A stretch of DNA of 64,000 nt. Origin: Nitrospira sp. GTDB taxonomy: Bacteria; Nitrospirota; Nitrospiria; Nitrospirales; Nitrospiraceae. This document shows positions 27,923-36,537 of this stretch, piece by piece (position 1 is the stretch's first letter; each line of letters begins with the position of its first letter). The stretch is from contig JALHMZ010000006.1 of assembly GCA_022843785.1 (NCBI GenBank), positions 116,043 to 180,042 of the forward strand, read 5' to 3'. The translations under genes were made by a program, and so were the position numbers. The notes under the pieces were generated by a model, which worked only from the letters and a program-made list of their open reading frames with translations, was not told the origin of the DNA and searched no databases.

Positions 27923-28579
27923 GTGCCCCCTCACAGAACGACACCTTCACTCCGATCATTCTCCGCCGCACATCTGAGCCTGGCCGCATGTACCGTCCTG
28001 CTCAGCCCCGGATGCGCCTGGCACCTGGAAGGTCCTCCCAAGGAAGAAGCACTGCCCTCTACGGTCATCCTCGAGGCATCTCCTTCCAGCACCACCTCTG
28101 CATCGCCGTCGAAGCTTCGCTTCAAAGCTCTACTGCTCGACGAGAACGGCAATTTGTTTCTGGAGAGCGGCGAACGGATTCGGGTGCGCGTGGATGTCGT
28201 CAATACCGGCTCGATCCCGATCCAGAATGCCTCGGCCTCCCTCACCGGCACACCGTCGGTCATCGAACAATTCCGGGCGAGAACCCTGACCATTCCACCG
28301 CTGCAACCGGGAGAAACCACGTCGCTGGAGTTCGCGGCAACCTTGCCCTCAAGCCATCAGCCGCAACAAGTCGAGATCCGTGTGTCCGTCACCGAAGCCG
28401 GGGGAGCCGCTGCACGGCCTCAGGCGCTGCTGTTCATCATTCAGCCGGCTGGCGCCGGAGCAGACGGTGTGGATCAGATCTCACCGCTCGTTTCGGATTT
28501 CCACCACCCCCAGTCCTACGTAGTCTCCATGCTCGTCTTATCCAGACTCACCGCTCTGACCGGCACCGAAACACCCTGA
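27923..28579 (+). CDS. internally deleted paralogue of the pseudo-caspase lipoprotein
   Basis: About 218 aa from GTG 27923; lipobox 'LLSPGC' is near residue 29. The Ig-like domain is closely similar to the upstream gene ('KLRFKALLLDENGN', 'QIQNASASLTGTPSVIEQF' type matches). The caspase domain is missing: sequence runs from 'PQSYVVSM' straight into 'LVLSRLTALTGTETP', which equals the end of the upstream protein ('LVLSKPASMTGVETP'). So a tandem duplication was followed by an in-frame deletion of about 230 codons, and of much of the N-terminal part. Upstream DNA is also shared (GTTGCTTTC...CCAGTACGGTG). Confidence 0.7.
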   Translation: MPPHRTTPSLRSFSAAHLSLAACTVLLSPGCAWHLEGPPKEEALPSTVILEASPSSTTSASPSKLRFKALLLDENGNLFLESGERIRVRVDVVNTGSIPIQNASASLTGTPSVIEQFRARTLTIPPLQPGETTSLEFAATLPSSHQPQQVEIRVSVTEAGGAAARPQALLFIIQPAGAGADGVDQISPLVSDFHHPQSYVVSMLVLSRLTALTGTETP

Positions 28580-28721
28580 CCGGCCTGATTCATTTTGGTT
28601 CGCACGTCGAGAATCAAACTGACTCCTCGCGATGCACGATACAAGATCTCGACCCCATCTTCATCCGCGCCTGACCTGTTGGCTGCTCTTCATTCATTCA
28701 CATCCAGTCGTCACTTCACGC

Positions 28722-28765
28722 TAAAAAAGGAGGGTGGGGAGTTGCCTCCCCACCCTCCTTCGATT
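28722..28765 (-). terminator. rho-independent terminator of the repeat protein gene
   Basis: GGAGGGTGGGGAG - TTGC - CTCCCCACCCTCC perfect stem, with A6 on the plus strand so that the minus-strand transcript ends in U6. Confidence 0.85.
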
Positions 28766-28826
28766 TGCACTACTCTCGGCGGAGCGCGATGATGCCCCTC
28801 TACCGAGCCTCAGCTTCTCTCGGCTT

Positions 28827-30617
28827 CTATGGACTCGTCACCTGTAAGCTCAGCTTACCAGTAGCAGGCGCCATCGGACTGATTGTGATCGTATAGAGAT
28901 CCGGGGTCAGCAGTGTCACTGGGTTCAGCGCAAAGCTCGTCTCTGATCTCGTCATCTCCGTCTGCAAGATGCCACTTCGGGTATAGAGGCTCACGGTTAA
29001 GCCGTTAAACGTATTCCCGGTGACCTTAACCGTGACCTGTTGGTTCCCAGGTCCTGCCAGCGTATAGCGGGCATTCTGGCCGGCCCGGCTGATTGCGACC
29101 GGCGTAGGGGCGGTATTGATCGTCACTGAACCCGCGACTTCCGTCGACGGGGTCACGGTAATGGTCCCGGTGTGGGTACTGGATGGATCGACAACAACGG
29201 TATAGGTGCCGGTGGCCGACAAGGGGCTCGGCGCTTTCAACCCTCCACCGCCCCTGCCTACAGAGGTCGAGGCTAAGACGGTCCCATCCTGGTTGAGGAG
29301 TGTGATCGTGCTCGATGTGACCGTGACAGACGAAAACCCCAGATTCACCCATTGTCCGGCCGCACCGCTAAACGTATAGCGCGCCATGCTGCCCGGCTTG
29401 GTAAAATTGATCGGCACCGGGGGACCGTCCAACGAGACGGTGCCGACGAGCGGAGACGTGAGTGTCAGCGCCATGCTGCCCGTGTTATAGCCGACCGGAT
29501 CGACTGCAATCGTATAGGCTCCCGATGCGGGCAGCATCGTTGCCGGATCAAGGCTGCCGCCGCTGGGACCGATCGTCGTCGAAACCAAGGTGGTTCCATC
29601 CGGATTCAGCATCGACACGACGCTCGAGGCTGTCGTGACCGAGGTGAGCCCGAGATTCACCCATTGACCGGCTGTGCCGTTGAACGTATAGCGGGCTCGT
29701 TGGCCCGGCACGGTCAACGTCGACGTCACGGGCGCTTCGTTGACCATAATAGTGCCGGAAATATCCGGAGTATTGTAGAGCGCGAGCGTTGCCTGACCAA
29801 GATCGACATGCCCTGGATCGATCATCACGGCATAGGTGCCGGATGCTGGAAGAACCTGCGTGTCAATCACAGCACCCTGCGATCCAAACGAAGTCGGCGT
29901 GCCCAGAACGCCTCCATCCGGCTTGAGAATGGAGAGATACCCGCTTTCGACCGTGACCCCGCTCAATTGCAAACTCACCGTCTGGCCGGTGATGCCGGCA
30001 AAGGTATACCGGGCATTCTGGCCAAACCGTCCAAAGGCAATCGGAACTGCGGCGCCTTGCGGAGTGATGTCGCCCGTCAATTCCGTCGACACGGTGACGG
30101 TGACGTCGCCGGTGTAGCTTTCACCCGGATTGATCACGATCGTATAGGTGCCGGACGACGGAAGTGCCGCCAAATCGAGACTGCCGCCCTTGGGTGAAAA
30201 TGACGCAGCCTTGGTGGCCATTGCATCACCGGCCGGCTTATAGGCTGACCAATAGTAGTGCGTCACCGGGGAGGCAACAATGCTCATCACCTCGCCGTCC
30301 GGACGATACACCGATGCACGTCCCTGCGTTAGCGTCGCACCGCTAAAGCCGATATTGATTCTCTGACCGGCTACACCGTCAAATACCATCAAGCCGTTCT
30401 TTTTTGGAGTCTTAATCGATGCGGTAACGGGGGGACCATCAACTGTGATGCGGCCTGTATATTCAACACTCGCAGCTACGATACCAGGGGGTGGAGTGAT
30501 ATCGCCGGCATAACTGACATCGGCGACGATACTGGGGAGGAGTCCTGCAAACACAATCCCGAGCGCTGCTGTTGCCGCTCGCGCCCGGCACTTCACCCTC
30601 TGCCACAAGCTGCGCAT
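28827..30617 (-). CDS. secreted protein of PPC-like beta-sandwich repeats
   Basis: 596 aa with a signal peptide ending near residue 37 and about five tandem repeats of 95-110 residues. Each repeat has the pattern 'ARYTFxGxxGQWVNLGxxSVT', a 'NPDGTTL' type turn and 'SGTYTIxxDP...TGxxxxT' near its end, resembling bacterial pre-peptidase C-terminal (PPC) domains. These usually sit on larger secreted enzymes; here they stand alone, so a binding or surface role is likely. AGGAG precedes the ATG. A strong terminator follows. Confidence 0.72.
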   Translation of the reverse strand: MRSLWQRVKCRARAATAALGIVFAGLLPSIVADVSYAGDITPPPGIVAASVEYTGRITVDGPPVTASIKTPKKNGLMVFDGVAGQRINIGFSGATLTQGRASVYRPDGEVMSIVASPVTHYYWSAYKPAGDAMATKAASFSPKGGSLDLAALPSSGTYTIVINPGESYTGDVTVTVSTELTGDITPQGAAVPIAFGRFGQNARYTFAGITGQTVSLQLSGVTVESGYLSILKPDGGVLGTPTSFGSQGAVIDTQVLPASGTYAVMIDPGHVDLGQATLALYNTPDISGTIMVNEAPVTSTLTVPGQRARYTFNGTAGQWVNLGLTSVTTASSVVSMLNPDGTTLVSTTIGPSGGSLDPATMLPASGAYTIAVDPVGYNTGSMALTLTSPLVGTVSLDGPPVPINFTKPGSMARYTFSGAAGQWVNLGFSSVTVTSSTITLLNQDGTVLASTSVGRGGGGLKAPSPLSATGTYTVVVDPSSTHTGTITVTPSTEVAGSVTINTAPTPVAISRAGQNARYTLAGPGNQQVTVKVTGNTFNGLTVSLYTRSGILQTEMTRSETSFALNPVTLLTPDLYTITISPMAPATGKLSLQVTSP

Positions 30618-30924
30618 AGTCGCTCTCCTATTCGTTAAGCATGATATCCACCGGTTCCCTCAACCACCCGCTGGCGTACCCACTGTCATGGATCACGTCC
30701 GCACGCGGATCTGTACGGGCGACTCTATACGCTTTTTTCGTACGAGACGCAATCCCTGAATGATTGTGCGGGTGGTCAAATCGCTCCCCTCATTGGAGGG
30801 GGTACGGGCTCAAAGCGTATCAGGACATGGTACCTGTACAGCCACAAGCCTGCGCAAAAACAGGAAGATCCGGTGAGCGGCAACGCACGGCCTGCGGGAG
30901 GCCTCAGTAATTCCGTGGTTCTAA
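30618..30924. other. intergenic stretch, no gene seen
   Basis: Upstream of the repeat-protein gene; it should hold that gene's promoter on the minus strand, but no clear -35/-10 pair stands out. Confidence 0.5.
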
Positions 30925-30965
30925 AAAAAAGAGGGCGGGAAGTTTCCTTCCCACCCTCTTTTCAG
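30925..30965 (-). terminator. rho-independent terminator of the cytochrome c gene
   Basis: AAAAAAAAGAGGGCGGGAAG, TTTC loop, CTTCCCACCCTCTTTTC. On the minus strand the stem is followed by a run of U. Confidence 0.8.
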
Positions 30966-30983
30966 CCACAAGGCTGGAATCGA

Positions 30984-31433
30984 TTACTCGCCCTTGCAGA
31001 AGCTCCGCTCGTAGTTGATGATGTGCCAGGCTTCTTCTTCCGTCACCGCAGCCGGAATCAAGGACACCATACCGGTGCCCGGGCTGCCGTTCTTGATCAC
31101 CCACATCAGCTCGCCGTCTTTCCGCTTCTTGTGGAACTTGCAGTTGGTGAAATCACGCGGGCTCGGATTCAGCATGGCGCCGGCAGGACCATTGCCCTTG
31201 CCTTCCTTGCCATGGCAATTGAAGCAGGTGCCCTTGCCCTCGTAAAACGCCTTTCCCTTGGCGATGCTCTCCGGGGTCGCCTCAACCGGATTCTTCACGG
31301 CCTTTGCGTCGGCCATCTGTTCCGCCGGAACGCGCGGCTTGGTCGGATCTTTTTCTTCCGCTCCGACGATTGAGACCGACAACAGCATCAGCGCTGCACT
31401 GACTCCCACAAACTTAGACAGATACCCCATCAC
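30984..31433 (-). CDS. periplasmic monohaem cytochrome c
   Basis: 149 aa (start GTG 31433 or ATG 31430, behind AAGGAGG). Signal peptide ('VSAALMLLSVSIVGAEE'), one haem site CFNCH near residue 72 with 'GKGNGPAGAMLNPSPRDF', a class I cytochrome feature, and a likely Met ligand in 'SPGTGMVSL'. It would carry electrons in the periplasm; similar small cytochromes accompany Nitrospira respiration, but the partner is unknown. It has its own promoter and terminator. Confidence 0.88.
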   Translation of the reverse strand: MMGYLSKFVGVSAALMLLSVSIVGAEEKDPTKPRVPAEQMADAKAVKNPVEATPESIAKGKAFYEGKGTCFNCHGKEGKGNGPAGAMLNPSPRDFTNCKFHKKRKDGELMWVIKNGSPGTGMVSLIPAAVTEEEAWHIINYERSFCKGE

Positions 31434-31829
31434 TTAATCCTCCTTTATGTTGAACCCACCGCACATGATGTCGGCATAATGCCGCTGGCTGAATGATTCG
31501 TCTCGTAAAAATCAGGCAAAACGGACGGACTATACCAACGCCTTTTAATTCCTGTCAAGAAATCGTCCTCCGCCCTTTTTCAATCTATCCTTCCACTCGA
31601 TCATAAGGAAGATCAAACGTCGTGCCAGCGTCTGCAGAATAAGATTCGTGGCAATCCAATCACTTACAAACAGGGTACCACACACTGCTTCACTTTCGTG
31701 ACACCTTTGCGCCTCAGTCCTATCCTCCATGCCTCATAGTTCGAGGCAAATCACTGTGACTGCCGGAAAAGGCTTAGGGATAGTCGGGAGGGAAGAGAGA
31801 AACACAAGCTCCTGGCACGATGAGCCACG
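31434..31829. other. 396-bp intergenic stretch
   Basis: Holds the cytochrome promoter described separately. The remainder has no supported ORF, RNA or repeat. Confidence 0.6.
31529..31558 (-). promoter_or_regulatory. sigma-70 type promoter of the cytochrome c gene
   Basis: On the minus strand TTGACA (31558-31553), an 18-bp spacer and TATAGT (31534-31529). Predicted leader of about 90 nt. Confidence 0.65.
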
Positions 31830-32747
31830 TTACCGTTTAAGGAGAATTTCCCGCGCAACTTTCCCGCTGGGGCCGAATGGCTTCTGCGGCTTTCCATTTA
31901 ATTCAGCTTTGACCCCGCCGGCATTGCCCAGCGTCAAAACAAACTGGTCTCGCCCCTTCCATTGCGCTTTCTCACCAGGACGAAGCAGCGACTCTTGCGG
32001 GCTGCCGTTGTCGATTTGCACGACGACCCAGCTCAATTCAGTCGCCTCCAAATCCAGCACCAGCTGGGTATCCGCCATAGCGCCGGCCGCTTCCAGCGAA
32101 ATTCCACTCAATGGGCCATCCGTCCCGACTGAAACCGCCGATACGGTTTCAGCCTCCGGCTTCGAAGCGGTAATCGGCGGCGGGGTGGGCTCAGACCGGC
32201 GAGCATCCGGCACTGACGTCGGTGCCGTTGCAACAGGCGCATTCGGCTTCGTCGATTCGGCAGCTGGTTCAGGCTCTTTCGGCACGGCTGTACCGGGGAC
32301 ATCCTGGAGCGCCTGAGTGCTCTGTTTGGGAAAGGCCGGCTCCGGCTCCGCCCGCTTCAGCACCGTCGACTGTTCACGGCTCAAAAGAAAAATCAATGTC
32401 AGGACGGCAATGCCGATCGCAACGGCCACCGCTTTTCGATTGGACTGGCGCTTGCGTTCCTCTTCGGCCTGACGGACTTTGAGCCGTTCCCGTTCATCCT
32501 GCTTCTCATAAAAGGTGCCGGCAGACTTGGCAAACCGTTGGATCGCATCTTCCTCATCCAACCCAAGCGACCGCGCGTACGAACGGACGAATCCACGGGC
32601 AAACACCTGATCGGGCAGTTTGGAGAAATTGCCGTCCTCGAGCGCCTTGACGAAGTCGGACCGGATCCGTGTCTTCGACGACACCTCATCGACCGTCAGT
32701 CCCTTGGTCTCCCGGACTTGCCTGAAAAACTCACCAACCGACTCCAT
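31830..32747 (-). CDS. RodZ-like cytoskeletal HTH membrane protein
   Basis: 305 aa: N-terminal Xre-type helix-turn-helix (about 1-75, 'VGEFFRQVRETKGLTVDEVS'), a basic coiled segment, one membrane helix (about 110-130, 'AVAVAIGIAVLTLIFLL'), a Pro/Glu/Ala-rich periplasmic linker and a C-terminal DUF4115 domain ('LDLEATELSWVVVQIDNGSP'). RodZ ties MreB to the wall-synthesis machine. Downstream of the TPR lipoprotein gene with a 10-bp gap, on the same strand. Confidence 0.85.
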   Translation of the reverse strand: MESVGEFFRQVRETKGLTVDEVSSKTRIRSDFVKALEDGNFSKLPDQVFARGFVRSYARSLGLDEEDAIQRFAKSAGTFYEKQDERERLKVRQAEEERKRQSNRKAVAVAIGIAVLTLIFLLSREQSTVLKRAEPEPAFPKQSTQALQDVPGTAVPKEPEPAAESTKPNAPVATAPTSVPDARRSEPTPPPITASKPEAETVSAVSVGTDGPLSGISLEAAGAMADTQLVLDLEATELSWVVVQIDNGSPQESLLRPGEKAQWKGRDQFVLTLGNAGGVKAELNGKPQKPFGPSGKVAREILLKR

Positions 32748-32757
32748 AGTCCCCCTG

Positions 32758-33462
32758 CTACTTCAGTCGAGCCAATAATTCTGTGGCGGCCGCCGCATAT
32801 TCCCCGCCCTTATCAACCGTCGTCACCTTTGTCAGCGCTTCACGCGCCTTCTCCGCATATCCCAATTTGTAGTACACCCGACCCAACTCCAGATGAATCA
32901 TCGCAGACGGAACATTCGAGGGACTGACGGTGATGGCATCTTCGAGCGCTTCCATCGAGCCCTGGAGATCGCCCTGGTGGGCCAACGCACGGCCCAGATG
33001 AAACCGGGCCAGATCCGGCGTCGAATAGAGCGGATTCGTCAACGCCTTGCGATAGGACTTGATCGCCTCATCCCAACGATTCTGGTTGACAAGAACTTGG
33101 CCGAGATAGGTATGGGCTTCCGAATAGTCCTCATCGATATTGATCGCCGCGCGAAACTCCTCTTCAGCCCGCGATAATTTGCCCTGCAGCGCGTACACAT
33201 GTCCCAGCGCGTACCGAGAATTTTTGTTGTTCGGATTCAGCTGAACGGATTTCTGGAACGAGACGAATGCCTTTTGACGGTCCCCCGAAAGACTGGCCAC
33301 ACCTTCCTGGTAATAGCCTTCTGATTTCGTGACCATCTCCTCGCTGGTCGCGCAGCCCGCAAGCAAATTCGCCGCTCCAACACAAGCCACCACGCAGCAC
33401 ATTCGTGCCACGCGCGCGGCATGCGCAAGACTCGCCTCTTTCACCCGCGTCATTGATATCAC
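32758..33462 (-). CDS. TPR lipoprotein (PilW/PilF-like)
   Basis: 234 aa. Lipobox 'LLAGC' near residue 36, then about five TPR repeats. Such lipoproteins help type IV pilus secretin assembly or act as scaffolds; no pilus genes are nearby. The GTG at 33462 overlaps the kinase stop (GTGA) and has GAGGA 6 nt upstream; ATG 33453 is the alternative. Confidence 0.78.
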   Translation of the reverse strand: MISMTRVKEASLAHAARVARMCCVVACVGAANLLAGCATSEEMVTKSEGYYQEGVASLSGDRQKAFVSFQKSVQLNPNNKNSRYALGHVYALQGKLSRAEEEFRAAINIDEDYSEAHTYLGQVLVNQNRWDEAIKSYRKALTNPLYSTPDLARFHLGRALAHQGDLQGSMEALEDAITVSPSNVPSAMIHLELGRVYYKLGYAEKAREALTKVTTVDKGGEYAAAATELLARLK

Positions 33463-34373
33463 TGAATATCCTCGAAATGCGTCAGCCGTTTGAATTCCCG
33501 GAACCGCGCTTGAACTTCTTTGTAATCCAGGATTCGCAATCGGTCAAGACTAAAGGATTCTACGGTAAATGACGCCATGACGCTTCCGAAGATAATAGCC
33601 TGCTTCATCGCGTCGAGAGACCGGTTCCCCGTCGCCGCTAAATAGCCCAAAAACCCGCCGGCAAAGGTATCGCCGGCGCCTGTGGGATCGCGCACATCCT
33701 CAAGAGGGAAGGCCGGCGCGCCGAACACATGATTCCCGTTGAACATGAGCACTCCGTATTCGCCGCGCTTGATGATGAGATGCTTGGGCCCGCGGGACAG
33801 CACCAGCTTCGCCACCTTGACCAGGTTTGAATCTTGTCCCAGGGCGCGCGCCTCGCCGTCGTTGATGATGAGCACATCGACCTGCTCAAGCACCTTCCAG
33901 AGCGCCTCGCGCTTGCCGTTGATCCAGAAATTCATCGTGTCACAGGCCACGAGCGACGGACGTTCGACTTTCTGGAGCACATCAAGTTGAAGCTCAGGAT
34001 CGATATTCCCCAGAAACAAAACCTCCGGAGACCGGTACGCATCCGGGATTTTAGGCCGAAAGGTTTCAAAGACATTGAGTTTGGTGTCCAGCGTATGGGC
34101 CTCGTTCAGCTGATGTGTATACTCGCCTTTCCAGCGGAAGGTCGCGCCAGGACGCCGCTCCAATCCTGTCACATCGATACCACGGCCCTTCAAAAACGCG
34201 ATGTGCTGCTCCGGGAAGTCCTCTCCGACGACGGCAATGAGCGCCACGGACGTAAAAAAACTGGCCGACGTCGAGAAATATGTCGCCGACCCGCCAAGCA
34301 CCTCGGTGCCTTCGCCGAACGGAGTCTTCACCGTATCGAGGGCCACCGACCCCACCACCAACAATTTCCCCAT
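33459..34373 (-). CDS. PfkB-family sugar/nucleoside kinase
   Basis: 304 aa from ATG 34373, two bases after the mtnP stop. N-terminal 'VVGSVALDTVKTPFG' and 'GGSATYFSTSASF', C-terminal signature 'DPTGAGDTFAGGFLGYLA' with the catalytic Asp. Adjacent to methylthioadenosine phosphorylase, so a purine or ribose salvage kinase (adenosine kinase-like) is the best guess, but specificity cannot be read from sequence. Confidence 0.85.
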   Translation of the reverse strand: MGKLLVVGSVALDTVKTPFGEGTEVLGGSATYFSTSASFFTSVALIAVVGEDFPEQHIAFLKGRGIDVTGLERRPGATFRWKGEYTHQLNEAHTLDTKLNVFETFRPKIPDAYRSPEVLFLGNIDPELQLDVLQKVERPSLVACDTMNFWINGKREALWKVLEQVDVLIINDGEARALGQDSNLVKVAKLVLSRGPKHLIIKRGEYGVLMFNGNHVFGAPAFPLEDVRDPTGAGDTFAGGFLGYLAATGNRSLDAMKQAIIFGSVMASFTVESFSLDRLRILDYKEVQARFREFKRLTHFEDIQ

Positions 34374-34375
34374 GA

Positions 34376-35275
34376 TCAACGCGCTCCTTTCATCGGCGCC
34401 CACACCCGGCGAGTCAATAACGCAAGCTTCCGCTTGGCGGCGGCAGGCACCTGTTTGCGATCCGTGATCACCGCATGGGTCAACGCCTGATGACAGGCGC
34501 AGTCCTCCATACCCGCAACCGACGGCAGCACAGCTTGCAGTATCCGCTTGGCCAGCGCCACGTTTCGATGAAGCGTGTCCAGGATGGCCTCGACCGTGAC
34601 CGCTTCTTCCGTCTCATGCCAGCAATCGTAATCCGTCGCCAACGCCATCGTCGCGTAGCAGAGCTCCGCTTCACGCGCCAACTTTGCCTCCGGCATATTG
34701 GTCATGCCGATGACATCGACACCCCACTGCCGGTAGAGTCTCGACTCCCCCTTCGTCGAAAACTGCGGGCCTTCCATGCACAGATATACGCCGCCTCGAT
34801 GGAGCGTCGCCCCCAGCCGTTGGCCGGACGAGGCGAGGGTGTCCACCAGGCCTGCACAGACCGGTTCACCGAACGCCACATGCGCCACCATCCCGCCTTC
34901 GAAGAACGTGGAGGCGCGCCGCTTCGTAAGGTCGATGAACTGATCGGGACACACCACATCGCCCGGCCTGATCGACTCTTTCATGCTCCCCACCGCGCTC
35001 ACGGAAATTACACGAGACACGCCCAACGACTTGAGCGCATAAATGTTGGCGCGATAGTTGATCTCGCCGGGATTCAGCCGGTGGCCGCGCCCATGCCGGG
35101 AGAGAAACGCCACCCGCACCCCTCCGATCACACCTACAATAATGGCATCGGACGGAGACCCGAACGGCGTGCGAACACGGACTTCTCGAACCGATTGGAG
35201 CCCCTCCATCTCATAGAGCCCGCTACCCCCGATCACTCCGACTGCCGCCTGTCCGCGCATCTGCTTCCCCTTCAT
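34376..35275 (-). CDS. mtnP: S-methyl-5'-thioadenosine phosphorylase
   Basis: 299 aa of the purine nucleoside phosphorylase fold: 'VGVIGGSGLYEMEGL', 'LSRHGRGHRLNPGEINYRAN', 'YLCMEGPQFSTKGES' and 'GMTNMPEAKLAREAELCYAT'. MtnP splits methylthioadenosine, a by-product of polyamine synthesis, into adenine and methylthioribose-1-phosphate. The ATG overlaps the miaA stop by 4 bp. Confidence 0.95.
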   Translation of the reverse strand: MKGKQMRGQAAVGVIGGSGLYEMEGLQSVREVRVRTPFGSPSDAIIVGVIGGVRVAFLSRHGRGHRLNPGEINYRANIYALKSLGVSRVISVSAVGSMKESIRPGDVVCPDQFIDLTKRRASTFFEGGMVAHVAFGEPVCAGLVDTLASSGQRLGATLHRGGVYLCMEGPQFSTKGESRLYRQWGVDVIGMTNMPEAKLAREAELCYATMALATDYDCWHETEEAVTVEAILDTLHRNVALAKRILQAVLPSVAGMEDCACHQALTHAVITDRKQVPAAAKRKLALLTRRVWAPMKGAR

Positions 35276-36285
35276 GTCTGTCCCTCGCCTGCTCCGGTTG
35301 TCTGCATCACACCAGACTCCAATGTTCCAAGAAATCGTTCGATCAACGAGACGATGCTCCGGACGATGCGCTCAAACGGCTCATCTCGTTCCAGCAAAAT
35401 CCAATGGACCCCCGGCTCTTTTCGAAACCATGTCATCTGCCGTTTCGCAAATCGCCGGGTGTCCCGCTTGAACAACCGGACCATCTCGGCATAATCGCAC
35501 TCACCCGACACATGCGCCGCCACCTGCCGATATCCCAACCCTGTCATCGCGCCGCCGTCCCGCCGATACCCTCGATCAAGCAGTGCGCGAGTCTCTTGTA
35601 CCATTCCATGAGCCAACTGCCAATCGATTCGTTCTTCGATCCGCCTATACAACTCTTCTTTCGAACGCTGCAACCCGATCAGGAGCGTGGAGAACGGGGC
35701 CTCCTGAAATCCATGATCCCGCTGCACCGCCGACATCGGTTGTCCCGACAACCGATAGACTTCCAACGCCCGCATGACCTTGGCTTCATCGTTGGGATGC
35801 AGCCGTGCCGCTGTCTCTGGATCGACACGGATCAGCTCGGCGTGGAGACGGTCCCGCCCCTGTTCCCGGCTCATCTGTATCAATTCCGCTCTCACCTCCG
35901 GATCAGATGGAGGAGCCGGACATAATCCTCGCACCAATGTTCTGATATACAACCCGGTTCCTCCGACCACGAAGGGCAACCGGTTCTCCCCATACAATCG
36001 GTCGATTTCTGCAAGCGCTGCCCGCCGATACCATCCTGTGTTGAATATCTCAGCCGGATCGGCCAGATCGATGAGCCGGTGCGGAACGCCTTGGCGCTCG
36101 TCAACCGTAGGCTTGTCCGTGCCGATATCCATGCCGCGATACACTTGCCTGGAATCGGCCGTGAGCACCTCCGTGCCAAAGTATTGTGCCACCTGCGCGC
36201 CAACACGGCTCTTACCCACGGCAGTGGGACCGAGCAACACGACAAGCGGACGGCGTTGGCGCGCACGTTCAGATAACTTCGGCAT
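35272..36285 (-). CDS. miaA: tRNA dimethylallyltransferase MiaA
   Basis: 337 aa from ATG 36285 (TTG 36297 is an alternative). P-loop 'LLGPTAVGKSRVGAQ', 'ADSRQVYRGMDIGTDKP', and 'RRFAKRQMTWFRKEPGVHW' identify MiaA, which adds a dimethylallyl group to A37 of UNN-reading tRNAs. Followed by mtnP. Confidence 0.95.
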   Translation of the reverse strand: MPKLSERARQRRPLVVLLGPTAVGKSRVGAQVAQYFGTEVLTADSRQVYRGMDIGTDKPTVDERQGVPHRLIDLADPAEIFNTGWYRRAALAEIDRLYGENRLPFVVGGTGLYIRTLVRGLCPAPPSDPEVRAELIQMSREQGRDRLHAELIRVDPETAARLHPNDEAKVMRALEVYRLSGQPMSAVQRDHGFQEAPFSTLLIGLQRSKEELYRRIEERIDWQLAHGMVQETRALLDRGYRRDGGAMTGLGYRQVAAHVSGECDYAEMVRLFKRDTRRFAKRQMTWFRKEPGVHWILLERDEPFERIVRSIVSLIERFLGTLESGVMQTTGAGEGQT

Positions 36286-36321
36286 ATCCTGCTGCAATCG
36301 TCGATCTGCTGCTCCGTTCTT

Positions 36322-36518
36322 CGTCGCTCGTATCTCGTGAAGCGTGGTCGGAGGAAAGAGCCTATGGCGTATGGCTTATGGCGCAAGCGATGCGGAGTTG
36401 TGAGTTATCAGATACAACGCTACACTTAGAACTCATCACTCAACACTTTCCGGCTCAGTCCCGTGCTATACGCCATCAGCTATACGCTCTTCTCCCTAAC
36501 GAGATACGCTTCACGAGC
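36322..36518. repeat. dispersed repeat element, copy 1
   Basis: Bounded by CGTATCTCGTGAAGCGT (36329-36345) and CGAGATACGCTTCACGAGC (36500-36518). Its reverse complement shares about 70 identical bases with the element at 56742, starting CGTGAAGCGTATCTCGTTAG, then further weaker similarity to the other end. No ORF with coding signs. Confidence 0.85.
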
Positions 36519-36537
36519 AACGCGGGTTCTGACCATC

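Noticed and set aside
34475-35494. 339-aa plus-strand ORF
   Set aside because: Lies opposite mtnP and miaA, which are clear; its product has no recognisable features.
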